From Chara braunii (Eukaryota; Streptophyta; Charophyceae; Charales; Characeae), in assembly GCA_003427395.1 (NCBI GenBank), contig BFEA01000145.1, positions 2,589,708 to 2,617,069 on the forward strand: a stretch of DNA of 27,362 bases, read 5' to 3'. Shown in pieces: positions 16,920 to 26,146 of this stretch. Position 1 is the first letter of the stretch. Each line of letters begins with the position of its first letter. The notes under the pieces are model-generated. The model saw nothing but the letters and a program-made list of their open reading frames with translations. It did not search any database and was not told the DNA's origin. The position numbers and the translations under genes are program-made.

Positions 16920-17362
16920 ATTACGTAGAACCCCCTTGCCCGGAACTGGAAATGAAAGGGGGGGTTGAAGGGAAAAATGCATGGTGTTCGAGCCCCACAA
17001 TCGCCTGCGGCACACTTAGTGCCAACCAGCGGGGATAACCCCCCGCGGCGCACTTGTGACGCGCAACCTCACGCCCCGTGTTATGTTTGGAGTGCTAAGT
17101 GTGCGGAAAAGAGGCCCAGAAAAACAGCAAGATGGGGTATGCCAAGGATTTTTGGAAATTGAGTGTGGGGACACAGACAAAACTGAAATCCTCTGTGACT
17201 GTCCGATGAAGTGAGTCGGTTGCTTTTCGCGCGTTTGCAGAATGCGCGTGCGAATTCGGCGTGAAAGGAGAGAGGAATACAAATTTAATCCAAGAAGTAC
17301 TGCCGTACTTCCCACCGTGCTACGACCCTTCGCTTAGAGCAAAAAGGCTTCGGCACGCTTCA
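16920..17362. other. CpG-rich sequence, no gene identified
   Basis: Composition changes here to more CpG. The string cacttagtgccaaccagcgg (17007-17026) recurs in part at 19803-19820, so at least some of this is repeated. Minus-strand 17016-17315 is open for 99 codons but has no motif I recognise. Confidence 0.35.
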
Positions 17363-18728
17363 CATGTCTCGCTTGCATATTAAGTCACGGCGTCGCTCGC
17401 TGGTCAGTTCTGAGTCCGACGCGGAGGGTCTCAATCGTGTGGCTCTTTCTCTATGTTCGTCGACGTTCCGTATAGTGAAAGCCCTTGGATTCGTAGCGCT
17501 CGAAACGTTGGCACTCAGTGCACAGAGTTCGAGGCCAGTGGGGTTCCACTGCCGTCCACGGGATGACGATCAGCTCGTTAAAGGGCAATAATACCGAGTA
17601 AGGGGGAAAGTGAGTATCGGTAATGACAAATCCAGCATCCACGAATCTTGAGCAACGATTTTCAGGAGGGAAGTAATACTGTCCGCCGATCCGTGCGGCA
17701 GCTTCTCGTACGTCCCACTCGCACACGTGTCCTTTCCTCGTCGTAAGGAAAAGGTCGCGTCGGCACGGGAGATACGGGAGGCTGGCGCCCGATCGAAGGG
17801 CGTTCGTCAGTCCACATATCAATCAATTGCAAAAATCCTGAGACGTCATCAAGGAAAAACAACACCCGCACAACAACCAATCAATTCTTTTTGACACGAG
17901 AGAGGGAGCGCTTATCAGTTTGATCATGCACTTAACCGAGGGACCGACCCGCGACTCAGGTTTAGTAAGCCAACGCGGCGTTGATCCGAGGCGCCTTGTT
18001 TTTCGAGGCTGCCCTGTAGATTGGTGGCAGATGTCGTGCAGCATAAGGCAGGTGGCATGCGCAGTGCATTCAGAACCACATATCTAAACACTCTTGCATT
18101 CTCGAACAAAATCCCATCAAGCGTCGAGTCTAATCAATGCAAAAAGATAAGCATCTACGTACATACATCCACTGTGGAAGATGCAAAAATGACCAGGGGT
18201 GCATAGGTCAGAAATCATCCGAGAAAACTGTACACACGCATCCACCATTCACAAGACAAGAGGATCAATTCCTCGACATCTGGGGATTACCCAGGAAACT
18301 TATGGAAGAGTTCTGGAAGAAGTTCCTTCGCACGGGAAAGCACACAGAGTCATTCTTATTCACGGGGAGGACAAACTCATGACACAGCATCATTCAACTC
18401 AGAGAAAGAGGAGAGAGAGAGAGAAATGTCGAGATAGGAGATACGGAGATCCGAAAGAGGACATTTGTCATTGCAGCCGTGCACTCACACCAAAAGATAA
18501 AGATCCGCAACAACAAAGGCGCTTTCGCCGTGAATTTCCAGTATGGCCCCGGGCCAATCACTCACTCAACTCCAATCACCGATCCTCATACCCGCACTGA
18601 CGATCCCGGTTGTCGCGTGCCAACTTTCGTCGCTGCGATCGTCACCCCGTTGACGCAAACTCGATGCGGTTTGGCCAGATCCCACAGTCCGTCGTGGCAA
18701 TCAAGCACGCAACCGGCCAGCCTATCGT
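17363..18728. other. CpG-rich, apparently low-repeat region; possible exons unresolved
   Basis: No internal match to the repeat families in this window. Longer frames are minus 17451-17822 (123 codons, with Cys-rich parts such as LPCRRDLF and RTLCTECQRFERY) and plus 18199-18600 (133 codons, basic, with a purine tract). Neither resembles a known family. Because a possible first exon with a signal peptide lies just right of it on the minus strand, this region could be intron, exon or both of that gene. Confidence 0.35.
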
Positions 18729-18949
18729 CAGCCTGACAGGACTTTCCGACTCGCACCAAACACTTCGCCTAGCCACTGCTTCCCGGAAGTTGGCTTGGGA
18801 GTTGAGAACGTAAGAGCTTTGCGGACGCGCTTGCAGAATTTATAGTTGCGAGAAGGGGGATAAGGGAGGGAAAAGGCAGAGTGAAGGTCGAGGTGTAAGA
18901 GAAGAAGCAGGAGGAGGAGACTTAGCGGGGAGCGCGTTGAGGAAGCCAT
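18728..18949 (-). CDS. Possible first exon or small secreted protein with N-terminal signal peptide
   Basis: Starting at ATG 18949 (minus), the reading is MASSTRSPLSLLLLLLLLHL then DLHSAFSLPYPP: a short polar N-region, a run of Leu as hydrophobic core, and a plausible cleavage after HSA or AFS. The following 45 residues are basic (KFCKRVRKALTF) and end at a TGA (18728). The Leu run uses mixed codons (CTC, CTG, CTT, TTA), so it is not a simple microsatellite. A splice donor-like G/gtgcgag lies near 18752, so the true exon may end there. It sits beside a GC-rich CCAAT-containing region. It may be an exon of an unrecognised secreted or vacuolar protein, or a chance frame. Confidence 0.4.
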   Translation of the reverse strand: MASSTRSPLSLLLLLLLLHLDLHSAFSLPYPPSRNYKFCKRVRKALTFSTPKPTSGKQWLGEVFGASRKVLSG

Positions 18950-19060
18950 GTTGATCCTTCAGAACCCAATGGTCGGCCAATCAGATTCGTCGCGCAATAG
19001 GAAGATCCTCTTGTTCAACGCGTCTGATTGGTGAGCAGGGGTGATCGGAGGATCAACCGG
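18950..19060 (-). promoter_or_regulatory. Symmetric CCAAT-box promoter-like region
   Basis: Inverted CCAAT motifs ccaatcaga (18977-18985) and tctgattgg (19023-19031) are exact reverse complements. An outer pair ttgatcct (18951-18958) and aggatcaa (19049-19056) extends the symmetry. Another CCAAT lies at 18966. GC and CpG content is high and no clear TATA box is seen. This fits a CCAAT-type, possibly bidirectional promoter for the minus-strand frame starting at 18949. On the plus side no convincing gene starts. Confidence 0.4.
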
Positions 19061-19500
19061 GCTTCGTGTGCCAAGGTCAATGAGCGGGAAGAGACGAAGC
19101 GCGAGAAGCAGCGCGAGACGGGTCCAAGATTCAGACGATCAAGAAAGGGAAGCAGGCGCGCAAAAAGCAGAGAGGGAAGAACAGTTGTGATAGGAGAAGG
19201 AGAAGAGGGGGAAGGGAGAGGGGAGAGTGCGGGGGAAGGATGGCGCGGGAAATAAGGAGGAGGATGCTCACATGCTCGGTGCCGACAGCAAGAGAAAAAG
19301 GCACCGAAACAGTTACAGCTTGCCTATATCCTACACCAATTCAAAAATTGAAATCACCATATCCGCGTGCGAAAGTCGACGCGGGAAAAGAAAGTCCTAT
19401 GCCTATCCGTATTCTCGCAAAATTCCTAGAGTTTTCTTCGACGTGACCCAGAACATTCATGCAAGGAAAAAGATACGTCGGGCTCCGCTTATTTCGTAAT
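19061..19500. other. Purine-rich (plus strand) sequence, no gene identified
   Basis: Plus strand 19080-19260 is strongly GA-rich; on the minus strand it is CT-rich, as in many plant 5' leader/promoter regions. Arg/Glu/Gly-rich frames here follow from the composition. Confidence 0.4.
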
Positions 19501-19603
19501 TCCTAACTGTGGAACCCGATTCCCAGTGCGCTCGCTAAGGCGCGCTAAATTTCCCTAACTATCGAGCCCGATTCCCAGTGCGCTCGCTAAGGCGCGCGAA
19601 ATT
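19501..19603. repeat. Tandem duplication of 51-52 bp
   Basis: Two units (19501-19551 and 19552-19603) share ctaact, then cccgattcccagtgcgctcg and ctaaggcgcgc(t/g)aaattt. They differ at about four positions. The unit contains gcgctcgctaaggcgcg, which can form a small hairpin. Confidence 0.85.
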
Positions 19604-19619
19604 TCCCGTGCATTTCCCG

Positions 19620-19988
19620 AATTGCAAAAAAAAGCAGAATTCCAAAAATCAATAGAACTTCCGAAAAATGGGGGCTCAAACAAGGCGCCTGAAATCAAGA
19701 AAAGCGACGAGGGTTCTGTGGGGTCGGTATGATACACAAAGGGGGTATTGGGCCAAAGGGGTACGAAAGATAGCACGGGGTCGGGAAGTAGTTCGTCACA
19801 GACTTAGTGCCAACCAGCGGTGATAGTCCGCTTGATACCTCTGATAGGTAATAGCAGGGTCCTTGACCAACACGGTGTGAGTGTGAGTGTGAGTGGGTTG
19901 TGTGTGGTGTGTGGTGTGTGGTGTGTGGGAGAGTGTTGTTGGCCTTAGACACTGCTGGTATTCGGTTGGGGGTGGGGGATGATGAAAA
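19620..19988. other. No gene; GTGTG-rich stretch
   Basis: Short frames only. 19875-19930 is a (GTGAGT)/(GTGTGGT) low-complexity run. The string cttagtgccaaccagcggtg at 19803 matches the one at 17009. Confidence 0.4.
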
Positions 19989-20255
19989 GGGAGGCGCAGC
20001 TACTGGCAAAGTGCTTGCACTTTGCGTTAGCCGGAACCCCACCCGGCCCCACCTTATCCTTGACCACCATGGTTGGGGCAGGGGGCAACATTCATCCCCT
20101 CTGATGGCTGGAGGAAGACAACAAAGCTATGCTTGCAGGGGTTCCCTGTATAAGCCTTAGGAGGAGTGGTAGGTAGGTAGTGAAGGTGAATTGAAAGAAT
20201 TTGAAAGATGATGAAAGATTTGAGAGAAGAATATAGCGTAGTTAAAAAAAATAAA
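19989..20255 (+). repeat. S3-type repeat copy
   Basis: Contains module M (19989-20068: gcgcagctactggcaaag, gttagccgga, ccccacc, tgaccacc), then gggggcaacattcatcccct, agctatgcttgcaggggttc, and the family 3' end agtggtaggtaggtagtg with tttgagagaagaatatagcg and an A-rich tail (20240-20266). It matches 26147-26400 except that module M is in opposite orientation there. Confidence 0.65.
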
Positions 20256-20770
20256 AATAAAAAAAATGGATGGTCTGCTTAGGGACAGTTTTGTCGGACC
20301 CTCGACCAACCGTACAGGTGTTAGTCTATTGTTGCTCTGGTGAAGAGTTGTCGTTGCAGCTGTCGTCATTGTCAGGGGGTTGGTCCCCTCAGGGTGTCGT
20401 CCCACCCTGTAAGCGAAACTGGGTAATATGCTCCCACTCCTCCGGGCAGACTGTGAGGACCCCGGCCTCAAGTTTATTTATTGCAAATATAAGCCTTGGG
20501 CACTGGGCCCCAGTGTGGAATAAGAAAAGAAAAGGAAAAAAGGATGGTCACCAATGAAGGTCATAGGAATCGTCAGGCACGAGTTCGTCTTTGGCCTTTC
20601 TGCTCTAGACTAGAATTCCCAATGCCTGTACGGTCTGCACCTAAGCTGGGTATGGTCCCAGGAATTGTGTGGCTTTCCGGGTTGTTTGTGGAGGGATTCC
20701 GGGCCTCCCTTTTTGTGTGGTAGTACAATGAGCTGAGTTTCTTCTTATTTAAAAAAAAAAGAGGAGGTCA
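20256..20770 (+). repeat. Probable retroposon 3' ends (two A-rich ends)
   Basis: A-rich ends at about 20521-20541 (after ataagccttgggcactgggc) and 20751-20761 (after ccgggcctccctttttgtgtg). The word gccttgggca also precedes an A-rich run at 22130-22165. No coding domain is visible, so the assignment to retroposons rests on the repeated 3' word and A tails. Confidence 0.35.
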
Positions 20771-21090
20771 TAGGAACACACCCCCCCCCCCAAAAAAAAA
20801 GGTGGTCAGAGGAATATTCCGAGACCTACTAACAGATTGGGTAAACCAGAGTTAGGGCCTACTAGAGCACAGTGCATTTGCAAAAGATAAATGGAACTGG
20901 GGCAGTCCTGGATAAATCTGACTGCAATTAAGGTCCGTCCTAGACGTATTTGGCCATGATTATGAGCAGAGTGCAGTCGAGAAGATCTTAGGGTGAGTAC
21001 ACTTGGCTGGGGATCACATGATCTTTGCCAGATCTAGTGATGTGCATGTGCAAAGTGTCTGAGCCCCAAGTGGGGGATAGGTTTCGTGAA
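20771..21090. other. No recognisable gene
   Basis: Has a C11/A9 homopolymer pair at 20780-20800 and short frames only. Confidence 0.35.
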
Positions 21091-21482
21091 ACTTAGGTCC
21101 TAGTTGCACTACTCGCCATCCGCCACAATTCATGGCGGATGGGTGCAGAGTGAAACAAATGAGAATCGTGTCGGATGTAGGCCTGGTTGCACTTACTCCC
21201 CACAATATTTAGTCTACAGGAAAGTTAAAATTTTTTGTCTGCCTGATCTCGACTCGTGAAGCCGTGCACTCGCCAGAAAGTTGATTTGTGGTGAGGTCCG
21301 AGGACCACCACCCTCCACAAACCGCCGTGCACAGGCGCCACGCCGCAAACACTCGCCACAACTTCTGTCAATGGCGTGGCGAGCAGTCTGACATATTTTT
21401 CATTCGCCAAGTTTGGTGAGTAAGGGCAACCAGGTGCCATGGCTAAACTTGGCGTATGAAAGTAGTGAAACCAGGCCCCTAT
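21091..21482. mobile_element. MITE-like element with nested terminal inverted repeats
   Basis: Left end aggtcctagttgcactactc then gccatccgcca; right end, reverse-complemented, ggggcctggtttcactactt then tcatacgcca. The cctggttgcacttact word occurs twice near the left (21094, 21180) and twice near the right in reverse (about 21433, 21475), so a second TIR pair is nested inside. Internal hairpins include ccatccgcca/tggcggatgg (21108-21132). About 390 bp, no ORF of note. I could not define a target-site duplication. Confidence 0.5.
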
Positions 21483-21859
21483 TCTCTTGGCTGGTGGGAT
21501 TGGGTCATTAGGGCAGACAGACTGGTGTGGTCTTTTTTTCTCAAAAAAAAGTAAAAGGAAAAAAAAGAGGCAGACTACCATAGGGAGGTTAATGTGGATG
21601 ATGTGGAAATAAAAAGTAAAGGAGGGTTATATTCCCACCCTCCTTTCTGGGGTAAGGTCCTTATGCAGGACACTGGTAGGGGGTGTGGCTCAGGTTGGGG
21701 GAGTGGGGGGCCAGAAGTTCGCCTCCTGCCTAAGCTATCAGTGGATTATCTCTTCGCCGAACGCTGCCTTTTTTTTTTTTTTTTTTTTGACCAAATTTCC
21801 AGGCAACCAGAAAAGATCTAAAACGGAAAAAAAATCGCAGGCCTTGGAATTCCTGTTCT

Positions 21860-21862
<3 letters not shown>

Positions 21863-21935
<73 letters not shown>
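21863..21935. repeat. Poly(T) tract of 73 bases
   Basis: Very long T homopolymer. A further T run lies at 21771-21788. The word aaggatttcctgttctctgc to its right resembles gaattcctgttctctct to its left, so the tract may sit within a short duplication. Length in the assembly is unreliable. Confidence 0.95.
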
Positions 21936-21939
<4 letters not shown>

Positions 21940-22170
21940 AAGGATTTCCTGTTCTCTGCTCTTCTCTTGCACATAATCCAAGGAATTTCTTTCATTTTTT
22001 TCCTTTTTCTGTTGAAGCCAAGGGATTCTAGAATGCAGGACCCGCTCCCCGGCTTGGGCGGTTCTGCACCCTGAGGCCAAAGCCAGGTAATGGCCCCATT
22101 ATTCTCATTGTATTTCTTTGTATAGTTGAAGCCTTGGGCAATGGGCACATACAAAAATAAATAAAATCTA

Positions 22171-22548
22171 GGGAAATTTTTTGAAATGCCCCGCCGAATT
22201 CCATTTATTTGCCGTATGCCCCTCCGATGGCCGACTTACCCTGTTGTGCCTCTGGGGCCTCTGTGCAGGCCCCTGTCAGTGAGGGGGTGCAACTTTCCAG
22301 CATGCCCTTGTGGCCGTTGGTGGCATTCGCAGCTGTTGCCCTGGCCTTGGGAGGGGAGCTTTCAGGGCATACTGGAAAGTTGGAACGCGTACCGGTAGGG
22401 GCATATTGAACATAATTTAGGCCCAAACAACACCAGGGTTTTTTGGCAAATTGCAATCGTGTTCAGAGGGGCACGACAGGGTAAGTTGGCTGTCAGAGGG
22501 GCATACTGCAAATAAATGGCATGTGGAGGGGCATTTCAGAAATTTCCC
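22171..22548. mobile_element. Mutator-like MITE with long TIRs and 9-bp target duplication
   Basis: The left end gggaaattttttgaaatgcc is the near reverse complement of the right end (ggcatttcagaaatttccc). Similarity extends inward about 75-80 bp on each side with shared ccatttatttgc, gtatgcccct and cttaccctgt words. Flanks taaaatcta (22162-22170) and aaaactcta (22549-22557) match at 7 of 9 positions, the TSD length typical of Mutator/MULE elements. A further inverted repeat lies inside (22290-22308 with 22364-22382, one mismatch). No transposase, so non-autonomous. Confidence 0.78.
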
Positions 22549-22704
22549 AAAACTCTAGAAAAGCAAGGGAAAGTTGGGAAACATAATTGTCTGCTGGTGG
22601 GATAGCGATGCCTTGTGTTTTCTTTTTTTGTTAGTCTTTTTTTTAGGGAGATATCCCGGGCGCCCGGGTCTCGACGTCACGCCCGACCGGGTGACCGGCC
22701 GGGC

Positions 22705-23105
22705 ATGACCCCTTATGGGCTCGGGCAGCCCCAGCGCAAAAAAACAAAAACAAAAACAAAAACAAAAACAAAAACAAAAACAAAACCGTCTAAAAAAATC
22801 TGAAAAAACAATGACCCCTTATGGGCTCGGGCAGCCCCATCGCAAAAAAACAAAAACGAAAACAAAAACAAAAACAAAACCGTCTAAAAAAATCTGAAAA
22901 AACAAAATGTTGTGTAGAATTGCAATACAAATAACTTTTGGCCGAGGGTCTGCTTTGAGTAGTTCACTTGTTGTGTGTCCGGNAAAAAAAAAAAAAAAAA
23001 AAACCGTCTAAAAAAATCTGAAAAAACAAAATGTTGTGTAGAATTGCAATACAAATAACTTTTGGCCGAGGGTCTGCTTTGAGCAGTTCACTTGTTGTGT
23101 GTCCG
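22705..23105. repeat. Complex tandem duplication with retroposon-like 3' ends
   Basis: Unit A (22705-22810) and unit B (22811-22900) both read atgaccccttatgggctcgg, cagcccc, a (CAAAAA)n run, then accgtctaaaaaaatctg. From unit B on, a 105-bp segment (22877-22981) recurs at 23001-23105 with about one difference, including cttttggccgagggtctgct and ttcacttgttgtgtgtccg. The hairpin gggctcgggcagcccc next to A-rich runs resembles a LINE/SINE 3' end. A single N at 22983 sits at the junction. Confidence 0.8.
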
Positions 23106-23299
23106 TATATGTTGATTAAAAAAAAACAAAAAAAAGGGTTGATATTATAGGATGATAGCCTTTTTGTGATTTTTTGCATGATTGTTTCTCTTTTGCAAGT
23201 TGGGCCCTGTGGTATGGGGAGGACCGGGGTCTCACTGGTTGGACGACTGTGGTTGGGGATGGGACTGGTCGGGAGTGCCTCTCTCAGCCCCATTCGATC

Positions 23300-23375
23300 G
23301 CAGCATTCATGTGAGGGACGCCGGGCCCGCTTCCCGGTCTTTATGAAACATTGTTTTGGTAAAAAAAAAGAAAAA
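23300..23375 (+). repeat. LINE 3' terminal hairpin and A-rich end
   Basis: gtgagggacgccgggcccgc followed by ttcccggtct: the gccggg/cccggt stem is a compact hairpin, then after about 25 bases an A run (23360-23390). The same hairpin occurs at 27218-27242 and on the minus strand at 24018-24043. Confidence 0.55.
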
Positions 23376-23689
23376 AAAAAGACAAAAAAGAATTTCTCAC
23401 GGAACTCAAGATAAAAAACAAAGAAAAAACAAATCACACTAAGGCACCCCCCCTAAAACCCCTTTAGCTATACTTCCCTTCCCACCCCTTGACAGCCAAC
23501 TCTCAAAAAAAGAGAAGAGCCCGGATTTGGGCTCCTCTCGGAATGTACGGAAAAAAACCACCGCCAAATTTTTTATTTTTTTTTGGCCCAACCAATTCTA
23601 TTACCTGTCAAATCTGGACAGGACGGCCTTTCAGGCCTTTTTTTGTCATTATGGTATTACAGGGAACCCCGTTGCAGGATTATCCGTGC

Positions 23690-23870
23690 TCAAGCCTCCA
23701 AGGGGAACGTGCGGGGCACCTGATACAGCAGGTGGGCGATACTGCCCAGGGCTCAGCTGGTAGCATCAGGACCGAGCTTCTTCGCTGGGCCAGTCGCTGT
23801 GCCTCCCCTCCGGTCCCCTCCCCCTACGAACATCAGCAAGTGGTGTCCTCTTCTTTTTCTTTTTCAAGGG
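23690..23870 (-). repeat. Partial S3 SINE-like copy
   Basis: Plus-strand words ggggaacgtgcggggc, cagcaggtgggcgatact and cccctccccctacgaacatc match the plus-strand reading of the S3 copy at 6880-7050, in the same order. The tRNA-like head and the gtaggtaggtag end are not evident. Confidence 0.5.
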
Positions 23871-23932
23871 CGATGGCCTTGAGATATCATCATTGGACTG
23901 ACCAGCCCTACGTGATTAATTCAAAATTGTAG

Positions 23933-24090
23933 TGTTGTTGTTGTTGTTGTTGTTGTTGTTTTTTTTTTTTTTTTTTTTTTTAAAAGGAAAAGTCTTTATT
24001 AGTTATCAAAACCGGGAAGAGGGCCCGGCGTCCCTTACAAGAACAGCAGACCGAGTTCCAGATCCGGCAGCTCCGGCCGGATTCAGATCC
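23933..24090 (-). repeat. Retroposon 3' end with polyadenylation-like signal
   Basis: On the minus strand: cttgtaagggacgccgggcc, cttcccggttttga, ctaataaagac (contains AATAAA), then about 22 A and a (CAA)n run of nine repeats. The hairpin matches those at 23300 and 27218. The AATAAA about 15 bases before the A run suggests a reverse-transcribed polyadenylated RNA. Confidence 0.6.
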
Positions 24091-24292
24091 GGACTGCAGG
24101 AAATATCCATCCTAGGTAATCACACTAACGATCGCGAATTGGCAATTAGTGCCAATTACCCAACAACATCCGGTCTCCAAACTACCCTACTCTTCTACAG
24201 TAACCTACCGTACTAAAATATGAAAAGGTCATAAGACCACAATAGCCCTAATTCCACGTGGAAATAAGCCCTAACCCTATTTTAATTTTAAT

Positions 24293-24316
24293 CCCCCCCC
24301 CCCCCCCCTCCCCCCC
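24293..24316. repeat. Poly(C) tract
   Basis: 24 bases, all C except one T. Unusual for this otherwise A/T-homopolymer-rich window. Confidence 0.95.
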
Positions 24317-24452
24317 AAGCAACTAAACGATCTATGAGATGCCAGCACAGCAACCCTGATGTGAAGGATTCCCAAAGCATTAACAAAACAATCATCGAGA
24401 TACCTACAGAGTAACCCTATTGGATTATCATCAGTCTCTTCTCATAACAGAG

Positions 24453-24456
<4 letters not shown>

Positions 24457-24525
<69 letters not shown>
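24457..24525. repeat. (CT)n microsatellite, 69 bp
   Basis: Uninterrupted CT array. A second one of about 45 bp follows at 24703-24747. Between them, minus-strand 24535-24640 is open with CALAEIVQSGGPDATAHIRS, which I do not recognise. Confidence 0.97.
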
Positions 24526-24528
<3 letters not shown>

Positions 24529-24697
24529 CTCTGAGGTCATCAAAAGTGGCAGACCTAATGTGGGCGGTAGCATCAGGCCCACCACTTTGAACGATCTCCG
24601 CCAAAGCACAAAAAATGAACTCGTTCAACTCACGACCAAAACAATTTCACAAACCCAGTCATTGAAAATAAAGGAAGAGCAGTCACTCACACCAGCA

Positions 24698-24702
<5 letters not shown>

Positions 24703-24747
<45 letters not shown>
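24703..24747. repeat. (CT)n microsatellite
   Basis: CT array of about 45 bp. Arg-Glu and Ser-Leu frames through it are artefacts. Confidence 0.95.
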
Positions 24748-24749
<2 letters not shown>

Positions 24750-24895
24750 TTTTATCATCTGGCCCAGCCCTCAAAGGAGGGGACAATTGGACTAGCATCA
24801 ACAGGATTGTAGTTGCTCTGAGTACCAATCAGACATATCACCAGAGGAACAACAGCATTCACAACACAGACCGAGTCTGACAGGACCAGATAGGG

Positions 24896-25137
24896 GACAT
24901 CACGACCACAGGGCCAGGTAGCGTGCAGATAAACTATACATGCACACCTGATCAGAGCCAAACACCGGGACGAAGGATCTAGAATAAAGACCCACCACAG
25001 GGCAGAGGTTGCACGACAGCATGACCACAGGGCCAGGTAGCGCTCAGATATACCATCAGAAGAACCGTACATGCACAGTGATCAGAGCCAAACACAGGGA
25101 CGAAGGATCTAGAATGAAGGCCCACCACAGGGCAGCG
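24896..25137. repeat. Tandem duplication of about 119 bp
   Basis: Unit 1 starts at 24896 and unit 2 at 25015. Both contain gaccacagggccaggtagcg, gtgatcagagccaaacac (cctgatcagagcc in unit 1), gggacgaaggatctagaat and cccaccacagggcag. Unit 2 has an extra 11-12 bp (tcagaagaacc). Divergence is about 10 percent. Confidence 0.85.
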
Positions 25138-25462
25138 GGCACGTTTCAGCACCTCGGCACCGATCAGAAAAGGGGGCTGCACAAAATGGGAATTGACAGA
25201 GCCTGTCAGGTCTAAGGGGAGGGGACAGACAAGAATGACAGCCTGCAATTCCGATAGGGGGTAGAGCCATTGTAATGACCGAGCTCCAGCAAGGGTTGGG
25301 AACCACTTGCAGCCCCAAGGGGAATTGGGGCTCGACAATATGTAGAATGAGAATCATGCGGATGCAAGTGGTCCCCACCTATCTAATCTTGTCGTGTCGG
25401 CAACCTGCTTAGGTTCCTATGTAGTCGTGGGTGTGGGGTTCCACCTGCCAAATTCCTTACTC

Positions 25463-25548
25463 TTTTTTTTTTTTTTTTTTTTTTTAAATCAAGCAGCACT
25501 AGCTCCCGGGGAGAGGCTCCATCTATTGGTGGGGAGCGTCACCTGCTG
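25463..25548 (-). repeat. LINE 3' terminal fragment with poly(A)
   Basis: On the minus strand: cagtccagcaggtgacgctc, cccaccaatagatggagcct, gctagtgctgcttgattt, then a 23-base A run (plus-strand T run 25463-25485). Strong match to the 3' block at 10832-10966. Confidence 0.7.
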
Positions 25549-25621
25549 GACTGAGAATGCTTCATGCGGCTGGCAGTAGATACAATCGGATCGGATGTCT
25601 ATTGAAATAAGCGACTATGAT

Positions 25622-25776
25622 TCAGGGACGCTGGACCGTCTTTCCAGGAGGTGCTGCTTCCCACCAATAGATGGAGCCTCGCCGAGAGTGATAGTGGGTG
25701 GTCTCTACTCCTATCAGCACCCCTAGCACTGGCTGGGGCTGTTCACAAACAAAAGGGAAAAAAAAAAAAAAAGGGA
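25622..25776 (+). repeat. LINE 3' terminal fragment with A-rich end
   Basis: gggacgctggaccgtctttc, ggaggtgctgcttcccacca, gatggagcctcgccgagagt, gcacccctagcactggctgg, then an A run (25759-25774). It is head-to-head with the minus-strand fragment at 25463-25548. The A run is followed by a (GAA)n stretch. Confidence 0.7.
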
Positions 25777-26040
25777 AGAAGAAGAAGAAGTTACCTGCAA
25801 TTCTTTCTTGCCCTGACTCTACCCCTGGCTTGGTAGACCCTAACTACTTCCAGGTGTCCGCAGCCCCCCAGTGTCTCTGGTGGCCTGAAAATGCAGTGAG
25901 GGAAGAAAACTGGCTACAACAACAACAAACAAAAAAAAAAAAAAAACCAACTGGCTGTCAGTTGAGAACTTGGTTGGCTCTGTCATTAACGATCTAGTCT
26001 CTGCTCTCTGCTTCCTGAGAAAGAGTTAACCACCAGCAGT

Positions 26041-26095
26041 TATGTGCAGTTTTTTTATTTTTTATTTTTTATTTTTTATTTTTTTCTAAAATTTT
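26041..26095. repeat. (TTTTTTA)n low-complexity tract
   Basis: Four to five repeats of a T6-7 plus A unit, probably an expanded poly(A) tail of a minus-strand insertion. Confidence 0.85.
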
Positions 26096-26146
26096 CTCCC
26101 AGTTCAGTGCAATATGTGGTACTGATGGTGTTTGGCAACTGCTGAC

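Noticed and set aside
17451-17822. 123-codon minus-strand Cys-containing frame as a gene
   Set aside because: CpG-rich sequence gives long frames by chance; the Cys spacing does not match a known zinc finger. It is kept only as a possible unresolved exon in the region note.
18199-18600. 133-codon plus-strand frame as a gene
   Set aside because: No recognised motif, contains a GAGA-rich low-complexity part, and no supporting splice or start context could be shown.
21685-22154. Frames with poly-Phe or poly-Lys over 30 residues
   Set aside because: They are translations of the 73-base poly(T) tract.
24262-24275. Telomere-like ccctaaccctat
   Set aside because: Only about two units and no array.
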